This document shows positions 52,420 through 61,511 of a stretch of 64,000 bases of DNA, one piece after another. Every line of letters begins with the position of its first letter. Positions within the stretch are counted from its first letter, which is position 1. The notes under the pieces are model-generated. The model was not told the DNA's origin and did no database searches. It saw nothing but the letters and a program-made list of their open reading frames with translations. Source of the DNA: Rummeliibacillus sp963792445 (GTDB lineage: Bacteria; Bacillota; Bacilli; Bacillales_A; Planococcaceae); the NCBI GenBank assembly GCA_963792445.1, contig CAWBWO010000019.1, positions 6,942-70,941 of the forward strand, read 5' to 3'. Both the position numbers and the translations under genes were made by a program.

Positions 52420-53109
52420 ATGGCAGAATTAATGGATTGGAAAAATAGTGCTCACGGGCAAAAATTTATAGCTTCTTTTAGCGGAGGAAAGGATAGTGTC
52501 TTAGCTCTATATAAAGCAATGATGGTTGGAGAAGCGGTTGGACTGATTGTCATGCTGGAGGAAGAAGGGAAACGTTCTAGATCCCATGGAATGCCTCCGG
52601 AACTCATACATGCCCAAGCTAAATCTATTGGTTTGCCCGTATATACTGCAGCCGCAAGTTGGACAGATTATGAAAAAGTATTTATACGTCTTTTAGAAAA
52701 GGCTAAAAATCAAGGATCAGAAGTGTTAGTAACTGGAGACTTGGATATGCCTGCACATGGCTGTTGGCATGAAAAGGTTACGAGGTATGCTGGATTAAAT
52801 CTTGGGATGCCCTTATGGGAAATGAACCATCATGAAGCTGTCGAAGAGTTCATAGGTTTAGGATTTGTAACAATCATTGTGACTGTAAATTTATCACTTG
52901 GAATGCGAGAGGACGATTTAGGGCGAACGTTAACTCATGAATACGTGAAGGAACTTGAATCTCGTGGTATTGACCCCTGCGGAGAAGGTGGAGAGTTCCA
53001 TACCACAGTACTAGATGGACCCATTTTTAAATATCCTATTCCAGTTCGTAAATGTGAGATTTTAAAGTACGGAGAATATGCCTTTTTGCCTTTGGAGTTA
53101 GATCAGTAA
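52420..53109 (+). CDS. Dph6-related ATP pyrophosphatase (adenine nucleotide alpha-hydrolase family)
   Basis: 229 residues. PP-loop motif SGGKDS at 21-26. It also has the family motifs SHGMPPELIHAQAKSIGLP and the C-terminal RGIDPCGEGGEFHTTVLDGP, which is diagnostic for Dph6-related proteins. Bacteria lack diphthamide, so the bacterial homologue must amidate or modify something else; a B12-related or other small-molecule role has been suggested for relatives. RBS AAAGGGGAAAG. Monocistronic. Confidence 0.83.
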   Translation: MAELMDWKNSAHGQKFIASFSGGKDSVLALYKAMMVGEAVGLIVMLEEEGKRSRSHGMPPELIHAQAKSIGLPVYTAAASWTDYEKVFIRLLEKAKNQGSEVLVTGDLDMPAHGCWHEKVTRYAGLNLGMPLWEMNHHEAVEEFIGLGFVTIIVTVNLSLGMREDDLGRTLTHEYVKELESRGIDPCGEGGEFHTTVLDGPIFKYPIPVRKCEILKYGEYAFLPLELDQ

Positions 53110-53136
53110 GTTAATAAACCTTGATAAAAGTGCAAT

Positions 53137-53183
53137 TAGAAAAAGCATGTTTTGAAAAAATGATCACAACACGCTTTTTCTTA
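53137..53183 (+). terminator. Terminator after the ATP pyrophosphatase gene
   Basis: AGAAAAAGCATGTTTTG ... CACAACACGCTTTTTCT long imperfect hairpin with T run. Confidence 0.75.
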
Positions 53184-53521
53184 TTCATTTGAAACATCCT
53201 TTTATAAAATTTGATAATTTTTGTGATCCTTGCTACACAGATATGCGAGAGAAAAGCCCCAGATAGATTCGATGCATTATTTTTTATGAAAATGGAAGAC
53301 TAAATTAATAACTTTATGTATTCTAACAATTTTTTAAATATTATATTCTATTATTTTAGAAGGAGATCTTCCGTAATCTGGCCTTTTAATGAAATAAAGA
53401 GCTGTTCCTTTTTACAGAAAAGTGCCCGATTGTAGTACATAAAAAAATACGAAAAAAAGAAAAATGACTTCTCCGACAATTTAACTAAACCATCTGTTAG
53501 TAGAATAATGTAATTATAAGA
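53184..53521. other. Non-coding interval
   Basis: About 340 AT-rich bases. A 70-base block around 53355-53435 (GGAGATCTTCCGTAATCTGG onward) is less AT-rich than its flanks and could be a dispersed intergenic repeat. I cannot confirm it from this window because no second copy is present. Confidence 0.3.
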
Positions 53522-53730
53522 TTATAAATTAAACCTTTTTGAAATGATTTTGGCTACTTCTCCCGCGTACAAATTAGTATTGTTAATTTTTGTATAATTT
53601 TCTTTTTTAATTTCACCCTTGTTGGAGTTCAACCTGTGTTTTTTCATTGTGGTTCAAGTAATTCAATGGTCATATGGTTGTGAAACAATTTTAAATTTGT
53701 TATCTTTTCTAATTCCTGTCCTACTGTCAT
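53522..53730 (-). pseudogene. AAA/adenylate-kinase-like ATPase, internal deletion
   Basis: Two pieces of one protein lie close together. From ATG 53730: MTVGQELEKITNLKLFHNHM then TIELLEP and a stop, the segment that in intact kinases follows the P-loop (GPPGVGKMTVGxEL). Then, in another frame, ENYTKINNTNLYAGEVAKII ends at 53522, the C-terminal segment of the same family. The P-loop glycines and about 100 central residues are missing. Clearly a dead gene. Confidence 0.6.
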
Positions 53731-53746
53731 TTTAAAATGTGCAATT

Positions 53747-54319
53747 TTAATAATTCGTATTCAAATGATAGATTAGTTGCACTACACCAGATGAGAATAT
53801 TCTTGAATCAACCATGTTTAAATTTAACCTTTTTTTTATATCAGTAAACAGCGGTTTTCCTTCTCCCAAAATAACAGGATGAACAGATAATCTAAATTCA
53901 TCAACAAGCCCTAAATTGATAAAAGTTGTAATTAGACTTGATCCACCATATAGCCAGATGTCTTTACCAGGCTTATTCTTCAATATATTTACTTCTTCAA
54001 GAATGTTATCATTTATGTAAATTGTTTTCTGATTAGTCCCTTTTTGCGTTTTAGAAAATATAATTTTTTCTTTACTATGAATTAATTTCCATATTTCTTT
54101 ATCAGTATTAGGATCTTCTATTTCTGGAGTAAATTCTCCCCATAAATCGTAGCTTTTTCTTCCATAGAAAATAGTATCAATTTGATTTAAGAAATTAATA
54201 AATCCCATCTCAGAGTCCATGATGCACCAATCAACTTCTCCATTTTTCCCTTCAATAAAACCATCTAAAGTAACTGCTAAATCTAAAATAATTTTTCTCG
54301 ATTTTACCCCATTTGACAC
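53747..54319 (-). CDS. Dihydrofolate reductase/RibD-C family protein
   Basis: 190 residues of the RibD C-terminal/DHFR-like reductase family common in Bacillales (YwjB/YyaP type). N-terminal RKIILDLAVTLDGFIEGKNG, then DTIFYGRKSYDLWGEF, a nucleotide-binding KDIWLYGGSSLITTFINLGL and FRLSVHPVILGEGKPLF. Substrate unknown; these are not the housekeeping DHFR. RBS GGGAGGAAG. Monocistronic. Confidence 0.85.
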   Translation of the reverse strand: MSNGVKSRKIILDLAVTLDGFIEGKNGEVDWCIMDSEMGFINFLNQIDTIFYGRKSYDLWGEFTPEIEDPNTDKEIWKLIHSKEKIIFSKTQKGTNQKTIYINDNILEEVNILKNKPGKDIWLYGGSSLITTFINLGLVDEFRLSVHPVILGEGKPLFTDIKKRLNLNMVDSRIFSSGVVQLIYHLNTNY

Positions 54320-54526
54320 AATTCTTCCTCCCTTTAATCATTTAGATAGTGTTTCTCTCCAATTTTTTATTTTATCATTATTAACACAATTAGTTATTCA
54401 AGAGTATGGCCCTGAATAAAATCATAATCATTAATTCTTTTGGAATACAGGGTTTATACCCATTTCTTATTGTGAGAGAATATTATTCTTCATATGCCCT
54501 CCAACCAATGAAATGGTTGTAATTCC

Positions 54527-54890
54527 TTAAGTGTTTTGAAGACGAAGATCACCATTTGGATTTGTAACAGCTGCTTTTAGGTCTGTTTCCCCAATAACGA
54601 AATCTTTCTTGGCATATCCAACAAGGTGTTAATATCTTAAACTGTGAATTTTCATCATCTCTTACAATATAAAAGGTATGAGTAATTTTAGTATTTAGCT
54701 TATGTGCTTCAAGAATAGCGCCCGTTTCTAAACATAATTCTGTTCCTGCGTTGATTACTTCTGGTGCAACACTAGTTCGTAATTTACCATCGTCTGTAAG
54801 CATAGCCGCTGAACCACACTATCCAGTAGGCTCTCTACTTATTAAATCAATTCTATCGCTTCATCATACAATATTTATTCAATTTCGATT
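54527..54890 (-). pseudogene. Cytidine/blasticidin-deaminase-like gene, decayed
   Basis: The intact core from about 54803 reads MLTDDGKLRTSVAPE then ELCLETGAILEAHKL and LTPCWICQERFRYWG, the deaminase zinc motifs C/H-x-E and PCxxC (here Trp inside, PCWIC). A frameshift after RYWG leads to ETDLKAAVTNPNGDLRLQNT and a stop at 54527. Upstream, ISREPTG and YDEAIELI fragments lie in the right order but are interrupted by stops. So at least three lesions, more than a single read error. Confidence 0.7.
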
Positions 54891-55166
54891 TTGTTCCCCC
54901 TTTATATAAAATGATTACATTTTAAAAATTTTTAATCAATAATCTAGCCCTAAAATTCGAAAAGGCATAATTCTTTTTCAAGAAGTTCACTGAGTGTGGA
55001 AGATCAAATGCTGTTGAAGTCTAGCACCGGTTAGTATAAGTACAATACTTCCCAATCTTTTTTAGTTTTCACCCGCATGTTGGGCAATTTCAACCTCTAG
55101 AGCCACCCCATGGTTGTCTTCAGAGGAGAAGGTTAAGAGAAAAAATAAACAACATTATATAATTTC
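54891..55166. other. Intergenic, no gene assigned
   Basis: About 275 bases. On the - strand around 55075-55125 a frame reads EDNHGVALEVEIAQHAGEN before a stop. It looks like the end of a lost protein but I do not recognise it. Confidence 0.3.
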
Positions 55167-56189
55167 TCAGGCATTTTTTTCTTTTGTTTGGATATTAAAC
55201 AAATCTAACAGGAACATTAATAACGGAATCCCCAACAACAGACCCCATGTTCCCAAGAAAAACTCCGAGATAATCAAGGTTAAAAAAGCCAGAAAGATAG
55301 GCAATTTTGTTGCTTGTGCCATCAATCTTGGATTGAGTACATAGCTTTCCATGGCGTGAAGCCCCAAAACCATAACCACAATCCAAAGGACTTTAGGTAT
55401 TCCGCCCATCGTAAACGCAATAATAGCTAGTGGAATGAAAGAGATAATCGCTCCTACTACAGGAATGAGACCGAAGAAGAACATCATAAGTCCAAGACCA
55501 ATTACTTGATGGAAACCAAGTATTGCAAGGAAAATCATAGATAAAACCGCATTAATCAACGAAATTAATATTTGAAATTGCAGTATCTTACCAAAGGTAT
55601 TGGCAAAATTGGTTCCTAAGTATTTGTAGTACGAATAAAGAAAAATGATTCTGCTCTTCTCTAGCTTCTTGCAAAAATCCCTGATTTCTTTTTTCCCGCT
55701 TAATAAGAAAAAGCTTAAAATAAACGCCATTATCAACTGGATACTAAATTCACTGACATGCGGGATAGCATGGAATATCGTGGTAACAGCTCCTTTTGTG
55801 TAGGACTCTAAATGTAGTCCTTTCAAAATCCCTTCTATATTTGGATTGATTTGATTCGTATATGTTTCTAGATTAAATGAAATGAGTTTATGGGCGATTC
55901 CTGTTAATTCCTTTGCCGAACGGTTGATATAGGTGGCTAATCCGAAAACAATTGCAAATAGAATCACGGCATACATTCCAATTGTGACTATCTTCTCTTT
56001 TATCGGAATCATTTTCGATAGGAATTTATAGAGAACTTGTTGTAGGCTGTTCAAGAGATAAGAAAAAATAAAAGTCAATAACAACAAATTTAACAATCCT
56101 CTGATACTCCACAATATAACGACCAACAACACCAATGCGAATACCTTTTTTACTACTTCTTCTTTAAAAAACGCTTTCAAGTGATCCAT
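55167..56189 (-). CDS. AI-2E family transporter (YdbI/PerM-like)
   Basis: 340 residues, about eight membrane helices in the AI-2E/PerM arrangement: two N-terminal helices, a long extracytoplasmic/helical middle (~70-145), then a bundle with IGLGLMMFFFGLIPVVGAII, AMESYVLNPRLMAQATKLP and the final SEFFLGTWGLLLGIPLLMFL. The PRLM motif is the family signature. Family members export AI-2 or exchange ions; here the substrate is open. Start ATG with weak purine tract AGAAATGAGAG. Confidence 0.87.
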   Translation of the reverse strand: MDHLKAFFKEEVVKKVFALVLLVVILWSIRGLLNLLLLTFIFSYLLNSLQQVLYKFLSKMIPIKEKIVTIGMYAVILFAIVFGLATYINRSAKELTGIAHKLISFNLETYTNQINPNIEGILKGLHLESYTKGAVTTIFHAIPHVSEFSIQLIMAFILSFFLLSGKKEIRDFCKKLEKSRIIFLYSYYKYLGTNFANTFGKILQFQILISLINAVLSMIFLAILGFHQVIGLGLMMFFFGLIPVVGAIISFIPLAIIAFTMGGIPKVLWIVVMVLGLHAMESYVLNPRLMAQATKLPIFLAFLTLIISEFFLGTWGLLLGIPLLMFLLDLFNIQTKEKNA

Positions 56190-56439
56190 TTTTTTCTCTC
56201 ATTTCTAAAGGATTTATTTCTCTATCTCTTTTTTGAATGGCTCTGAAAGAAAGAAAACCATAAAAAAAGAGGGGTGTATCGCTCCTCAAATATCTATCTA
56301 TTATATACATTTTACCATTCTTATTATTGAAATGCCTAGTTTCTGTTAACGTTAAAAAATCGCTACAAAGCATAAAAAGGGCTGCCACAGCAACCACCGA
56401 TGTTAAACTAATTAAACTAAAGCGACCTTTCGTATTATA
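56190..56439. other. Upstream region of AI-2E gene
   Basis: No convincing gene. A 77-codon frame (56164-56397, -) overlaps the AI-2E start and has no domain, so it is discarded. The sequence GAGGGGTGTATCGCTCC hints at a regulatory region but no element is defined. Confidence 0.35.
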
Positions 56440-56695
56440 AGCTCAGTCAGAGATTTAATCTGGTTGACTATTTTTTCTTCAATTTATAGATTGATAGTAG
56501 CCGGGGTTGAACGTTCTCACCCGTGGGACTGGATCCCGACCATTAAACTGTTCGCCCTCTACTTGATAACAAATGATTAGGCTGGTTGGGACATGGAGAT
56601 CCCGTATAACAAGCGAAGATATGAATAACAAGGTAGATAGAGGTTACCGGATCAATCCACTACATAAGGAAGAGATATAAATGAATCCAGTTGTT
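56440..56695 (+). mobile_element. IS110-family left-end remnant (non-coding leader plus first codons)
   Basis: Ends in AAGGAAGAGATATAA and ATG-AATCCAGTTGTT (MNPVV), the typical opening of Bacillales IS110 transposases (MNPVxGLDVSKG), after which the reading breaks off into an unrelated hairpin. The ~200 bases before it contain two similar hairpins, GGGACTGGATCCC near 56527 and GGGACATGGAGATCCC near 56588. IS110 elements keep their bridge RNA in this leader. The transposase is gone, so only the leader survives. Exact left boundary is not determined. Confidence 0.5.
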
Positions 56696-56732
56696 TTTCT
56701 TAAACTATTTTGTCCAATAGTTTAAGAAAAAC
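56692..56732 (-). terminator. Terminator of the splB-like gene
   Basis: Seventeen-base perfect inverted repeat around a 7-base loop (GTTTTTCTTAAACTATT and its complement). On the - strand the T run follows the stem. Confidence 0.85.
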
Positions 56733-56746
56733 CTTTGCCCCAATTT

Positions 56747-57587
56747 TTAGTATGGCTCAAACCCTGCCTGACTAATATAAACCTTGTCTTCTTGAAAGAC
56801 CTTTAAAAATTGCATATATACTCTTTCATATGCTTGCGGTCCAAACCATTCTTCTAATCCAAGTTCTACATACTTTTTATTCACCTTTAACCTTTTTGTG
56901 CGCACACCTAAACTACCATCACCCATAAAATAATCATCAATGCATATTCGCTCTATTCTGTCCACACATCGTTTTAGTTTTTCTGCAAAATATTCTCCAC
57001 TAGGCAATACAGGGGCTATAGCAACTTGAATTGGGATTCCTGCTTCAGAAAGTTTATGTAATGTGTTAAAACGAGCCTGAATAGGCGGTGCTTTAGGAGT
57101 AAAATGTCTTCGTATCGTTTCTGAATCTGTCTCAATGGTCATACTTACTCGGACTCTATCTTTTAACTGTTGTAGCAAATCAATATCCCGACTAACCAAT
57201 GGGCTTCTCGTTTGAACTAATAGAAAATCAGGTGGATCCTTTACCATTACTTCTAATAGTGATCGTGTCACTTTTTCTTTATACTCGATCGGTTGGTAAG
57301 GATCTGTACTAGATGACATGAAAATCGTCACTTTACCTTTTGCTTTCGCTTTTCGAAGTTCTTTTTCAAGTAAAGCTGCTGCACCATTTCTTTACATCTA
57401 CCCAATTTCCCCAATCTCCTTCTCGAAAAAGAGCAACTGGCATTTGGCGAACATAGCAATAAGAACAGCCAAATGAACAACCTGTGTACGGATTAAGCGA
57501 ATGTGTGTAACTCGACAGAAATCCTGTTCCTTTATTCAATATCGTTTTGGGATTTTTATAGAATAATTCACTTTTCAGGATAAACAC
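56747..57587 (-). pseudogene. SplB-like radical SAM protein (Rv2578c family), frameshifted
   Basis: About 280 residues if repaired. The radical SAM cluster motif is CSFGCSYCY (Cys37, Cys41, Cys44). The C-terminal two-thirds (TIFMSSSTDPYQPIE, RDIDLLQQLKD, PVLPSGEYFAEKLKR) is in another frame. The switch is near 57373: one A too many in AAGAAATGG; removing it gives KNGAAALLEKELRKAKAK across the gap. Related to spore photoproduct lyase but of the Rv2578c/SplB-like type widespread in bacteria. Exact substrate unknown. Confidence 0.75.
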
Positions 57588-57602
57588 CGCCTCTCGCTTC
57601 TC

Positions 57603-58710
57603 CTATATATGTTTTTCTAACTCTAACAATTTTATTTTCATATCTAGTCCACCACGATACCCCGTTAATGCCCCATTCTTTCCAACTACTCGATGACAAG
57701 GAACTACAATTAATAGACTATTGGCTCCAATAGCTGCTCCGACAGCACGAACAGCAGCTGGGTTTTTGAATTGCATTAGCAATATCAGTATAAGTTCTCA
57801 CTTGTCCATATGGAATTTTATAAAGAGCATTCCAAACAGCGAGTTGAAAAGCTGTCCCGTTATAATCAAATGGGATTGTAAAGTCTTGACGTTTTCCTTC
57901 AAGATACTCTATGATTTCAAGTTCATAAGGCTTTAGAGTTTCAGCATCTTCAATAACCGGACTACCAGGTAAATGCTTATCCGCCCAAATTGATAACTCT
58001 TCAAATGGCTTATTTTGTGAACCTACATAGCAAAGTCCTTTAGATGTTGTAGCTACATATAAATGCCATTCTTTAAATTCTATCAATGACCAATAAAGTG
58101 TTGGACTATTCTTTAATTTCATCTTGTTATTCCTCCGGTCTTTCTCTTTTAGATGTAGCCTGCGAAACTGTGCTGGTGTATGTCCCGTCTTCTCTTTAAA
58201 CAAAGTAATAAAATAGGATGTATTCGGTAGACCTACACATTTCGAAATTTCCTCAATTGTTTTATTTGTTTGTGTCAAATATTTTTTAGCTTCATTTATT
58301 CTAACTTGTTGTATATATTCAACGGGTGTGACACCTGTAATCTTTTTAAATGTTCGATGTAAATGATAGGGGCTACCGTGAGCAATATCTGCTAAAACTT
58401 CTAATGTTAATTTATTAGCATAATTTTTATCAATGTATTTAGTGATAAGTGCAATCCACTCGTTGTCAGGCAATTTCTCATTCGTTGGCTTACAGCGTTT
58501 ACACGGTCGAAAATTTGCTTGTAAAGCTTGTTCTACATTTTGAAATATACATACATTTTCTCTTTTTGGCACTCGGGATTTACATGATGGTTTGCAAAAA
58601 ATCCCTGTAGTTTTTACCGCATAGAAAAATAAATTGTTATACAAAGCATTATTGCCGATAATTGCTTGCCACTTTTCATCTGTTAACTTATTATCATCAC
58701 GATCTGACAT
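57603..58710 (-). pseudogene. ada: Bifunctional Ada-type protein (AdaA regulator + O6-methylguanine-DNA methyltransferase), frameshifted
   Basis: About 368 residues if repaired. Domain 1 is the methylphosphotriester sensor with Cys39, Cys43, Cys70 and Cys73 (GIFCKPSCKSR, PCKRC). Domain 2 is an AraC helix-turn-helix (~85-185). Domain 3 is the OGT domain, whose active-site PCHRVV lies after the break near 57770. There one extra A in a run shifts the frame; with it removed, NPAAVRAVGAAIGANSLLI and VVPCHRVVGKNGALTGYRGG follow to a TAG at 57603. It would sense and repair methyl damage and activate alkA, which is transcribed divergently 144 bases away. Confidence 0.82.
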
Positions 58711-58854
58711 TACATCACCTTTTTATCTCATTATACCTTCTATCTATTCTGAATTGATTATATTCAAGATATAATAGCAAGATAGTGAAATTTATTAAAA
58801 CGATTATGTGATACATTAAAATGGATATCTTTTGTTTAAAAAGGAAGATGAAAA

Positions 58855-59745
58855 ATGACAGAATCTATAATCATTCAATTACCTAAAGAATTTGATTCAG
58901 TTGCTAATTTAGGTTATCTTACGAGGGCAAAAAACGAATGCATGTATGAAGTTGATAACGGAGGCATTATTACAAAAGCAATAGCGATAGGAGAAAATCG
59001 CTCTTTGGTTCAAATAAATATAATGGATAATAAGAAAATAATCATTCAATTTCTTACTAATTCAAATGAAGAACAACAAGAAGCAGTTACTCAATATATT
59101 CGTGAATGGTTTGATCTAGATACTGATTTAACTTCATTTTATGAAATGGCAAATAATGATCCTTTACTAAAATTGCTGATTCAAAAATATCGTGGCTTAC
59201 GAATTATGGGCATCCCAGATTTATTCGAAACGTTATGTTGGAGTATCTTAGGTCAACAAATTAATTTGGCATTTGCCTACTCGTTAAAAAGACAATTTGT
59301 AGAGCAATTTGGCGATTTTATCGAATGGAATGGTAAAAAATATTGGATTTTCCCAACTTATGAACGGATCGCGAAATTGACCCTAGTTGATTTAGCAGAC
59401 ATTAAAATGACCGTTAAAAAAAGTGAATATATCATTGGCGTTGCCAAATTAATGAAACAGGGAGAATTATCAAAAGAAAAACTATTAAAATTGGATTTTA
59501 AAGAAGCGGAAAAAGCTTTAGTCAATATTCGTGGCATCGGTCCTTGGACAGCCAACTATACACTTATGCGTTGTTTGCGATTCAAAGAAGCCTTTCCGAT
59601 TGATGATGTAGGCCTAAAAAATGCAATCAAGACTGTATGCAATATGGATAGAAAGCCTACAAAGAGTGAGATTTTAGAATTATCACATTCGTGGAAGAAC
59701 TGGGAAGCATACGCTACATTTTATCTGTGGCGTGTACTTTATTAA
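58855..59745 (+). CDS. alkA: DNA-3-methyladenine glycosylase II (AlkA)
   Basis: 296 residues. N-terminal beta domain, then the HhH-GPD glycosylase core: FETLCWSILGQQINLAFAYS, the helix-hairpin-helix LVNIRGIGPWTANYTLMRCL and the catalytic Asp in AFPIDDVGLKNAIKT. Removes 3-methyladenine and related bases. Divergent from ada, with the 144-base interval between, the expected place for Ada binding. RBS AAAAGGAAGATG. Confidence 0.9.
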   Translation: MTESIIIQLPKEFDSVANLGYLTRAKNECMYEVDNGGIITKAIAIGENRSLVQINIMDNKKIIIQFLTNSNEEQQEAVTQYIREWFDLDTDLTSFYEMANNDPLLKLLIQKYRGLRIMGIPDLFETLCWSILGQQINLAFAYSLKRQFVEQFGDFIEWNGKKYWIFPTYERIAKLTLVDLADIKMTVKKSEYIIGVAKLMKQGELSKEKLLKLDFKEAEKALVNIRGIGPWTANYTLMRCLRFKEAFPIDDVGLKNAIKTVCNMDRKPTKSEILELSHSWKNWEAYATFYLWRVLY

Positions 59746-59850
59746 TAACAATATTTCATCGGTGCTTATTTTTAATAAACGCTCATTCTAAGCAAACAAA
59801 CAGGATTAATGTTAAAATAATTCCATTCTATCGCTAAAGGAGTTTTAGTT

Positions 59851-60817
59851 TTGAAAGCACTTGTATTCAATGAATTTGGTGGTTCCGAAGTTTTACAATA
59901 TAAAGAAATTCCAAATCCAATTATTAAACCAAAAGAAGTTTTAGTTCGTACAAAAAGTATTGGGCTAAATTTTGCTGATATATATAGAAGAAAAGGAAAT
60001 TACCACTTGGCTGGTGAACCACCTTATATACTTGGTTATGAAGGTGCGGGGATTATTGAAGCGGTTGGTGAAGATGTGACTGAAGTAAAGCTTGGCGATC
60101 GCGTGGCATTTGCAGATGTTCCTTTTGCGAATGCTGAACTTGTTGCTGCTCCAATTGATAAATTAATTTTACTTCCAGATGAGATTACTTATGACGTGGC
60201 ATCATCCGTTCTATTACAAGGTTTGACAGCACATTATTTAACACATGATAGTTATGCACTTCGACCAAATGAATACAGTCGTTGTCCATGCAGCCTCTGG
60301 TGGTGTCGGACAAAATTTAGTACAAATCGCAAAAATTGTTGGTACTAAAGTAATTAGTCTTACATCTACCAAGGAAAAAGCGAAAAAAGCATTAGAAATC
60401 GGTGCGGATGCAGCTTTTACATATGATGAAAATTGGGTACAATCTGTCATTGATTTTACGAGTGGTAAAGGTGTGGATGTAGTCTACGATTCTGTTGGCT
60501 CTACACTTATGGACAGTTTCGGAGCAACTCGAATTGGCGGCACAGTCGTATTCTTTGGAATGTCTGGCGGTGACCCTGCTCCAGTTGATCCACGCATGTT
60601 AATGGATACCTCAAAAACGTTAACAGGTGGCGATTTATGGAATGTTCTTACATCATTTGAAGAACGCCAAAACCGATCTAAACAATTATTTGAATGGATT
60701 ATTGCAGGTAAACTTCAACTTCAATCACCCACTGTTTTCCCTCTTCAAGAAGGAGCAAAAGCACATGACTTACTTGAGAGTCGAAAAAGTACGGGTAAAA
60801 TATTATTGCAACCATAG
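59851..60817 (+). pseudogene. Quinone oxidoreductase (zinc-free MDR family), frameshifted
   Basis: About 322 residues when repaired. TTG start after AAAGGAG. The N-terminal part runs through VLQGLTAHYL to LRPN and then shifts near 60270 (GAATAC for GATAC, one extra A). The other frame continues VVVHAASGGVGQNLVQIAK, the NADPH Rossmann motif AxxGGVG, to ARKSTGKILLQP-type end. No catalytic zinc ligands, as in quinone/crotonyl reductases. Single-base lesion; may be a read error. Confidence 0.8.
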
Positions 60818-60871
60818 GAATTGTTACTATCCTTGTTAAATGGATAAATATAACAGTTTCCAATAATGACA

Positions 60872-60914
60872 TAAAAAAGCTGAACTAAATTGTTTTCAAT
60901 TAGTTCAGCTTAAA
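60872..60914. terminator. Terminator between quinone oxidoreductase and cwlJ
   Basis: AAGCTGAACTAA ... TTAGTTCAGCTT perfect stem between convergent genes. Confidence 0.85.
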
Positions 60915-60975
60915 TATTACTTATAATGATATGAAAATTTATAATTTATACTTTTACTTTCCATAGGCTACCTAA

Positions 60976-61413
60976 TCAAGAATAAACACTATCACAAGTA
61001 TTTGGTGCTGGCTCATAAAAACAATGGTTTTTAAATTGACCAGCAAATGGTTGACCATACCATGTGTCTGGGCAAGGCGCATAAGGATTAAAATACCAAA
61101 GGGACCATTTCCCTGGTTGCTGTCTCCAATAATCTAAAGTCTGTCTTGCTAATCGTTGTTCATTAGGTCTAGCTCTTTGATAAAACATATTCCCCTTTTG
61201 AACCGCTTCAAAAGAATAATTTCCACCTTGTACTTGAAAAATCACATCTTCAATAGTTCTTAAATCTTTAAAGTCTAAACAGTCTGCTACCAAACGATTA
61301 ACAATTACATTTCCAATATACAACATCCCTTGGTTTCCTTCACCTTCTGCTTCCGCTCTCATCATCCTTGCAACTAAGTCAACATCTGCATCACGGTATT
61401 TTACTCTTGGCAT
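60976..61413 (-). CDS. cwlJ: Spore cortex-lytic / cell wall hydrolase (CwlJ-like)
   Basis: 145 residues, the SleB/CwlJ hydrolase domain without the peptidoglycan-binding repeat of SleB. Catalytic Glu in VARMMRAEAEGEGNQGMLYI (E21), then NVIVNRLVADCLDFKDLRT and the KWSLWYFNPYAPCPDTW region. No signal peptide, as in CwlJ, which is placed in the spore coat and degrades the cortex at germination. GerQ, its usual partner, is not visible nearby. Presence indicates a spore former. Confidence 0.88.
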   Translation of the reverse strand: MPRVKYRDADVDLVARMMRAEAEGEGNQGMLYIGNVIVNRLVADCLDFKDLRTIEDVIFQVQGGNYSFEAVQKGNMFYQRARPNEQRLARQTLDYWRQQPGKWSLWYFNPYAPCPDTWYGQPFAGQFKNHCFYEPAPNTCDSVYS

Positions 61414-61511
61414 TTTTTCACCTCAAAAATATAATATGAAAAAACCCATAATTTGTTGTCATATGTTTATAAAATTAGAATGCTTAGTTTTTATTGCTAT
61501 GCCCTTTTTTC

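Noticed and set aside
56164..56397. 77-codon ORF overlapping the AI-2E start
   Set aside because: Overlaps a well-supported start and has no family features.
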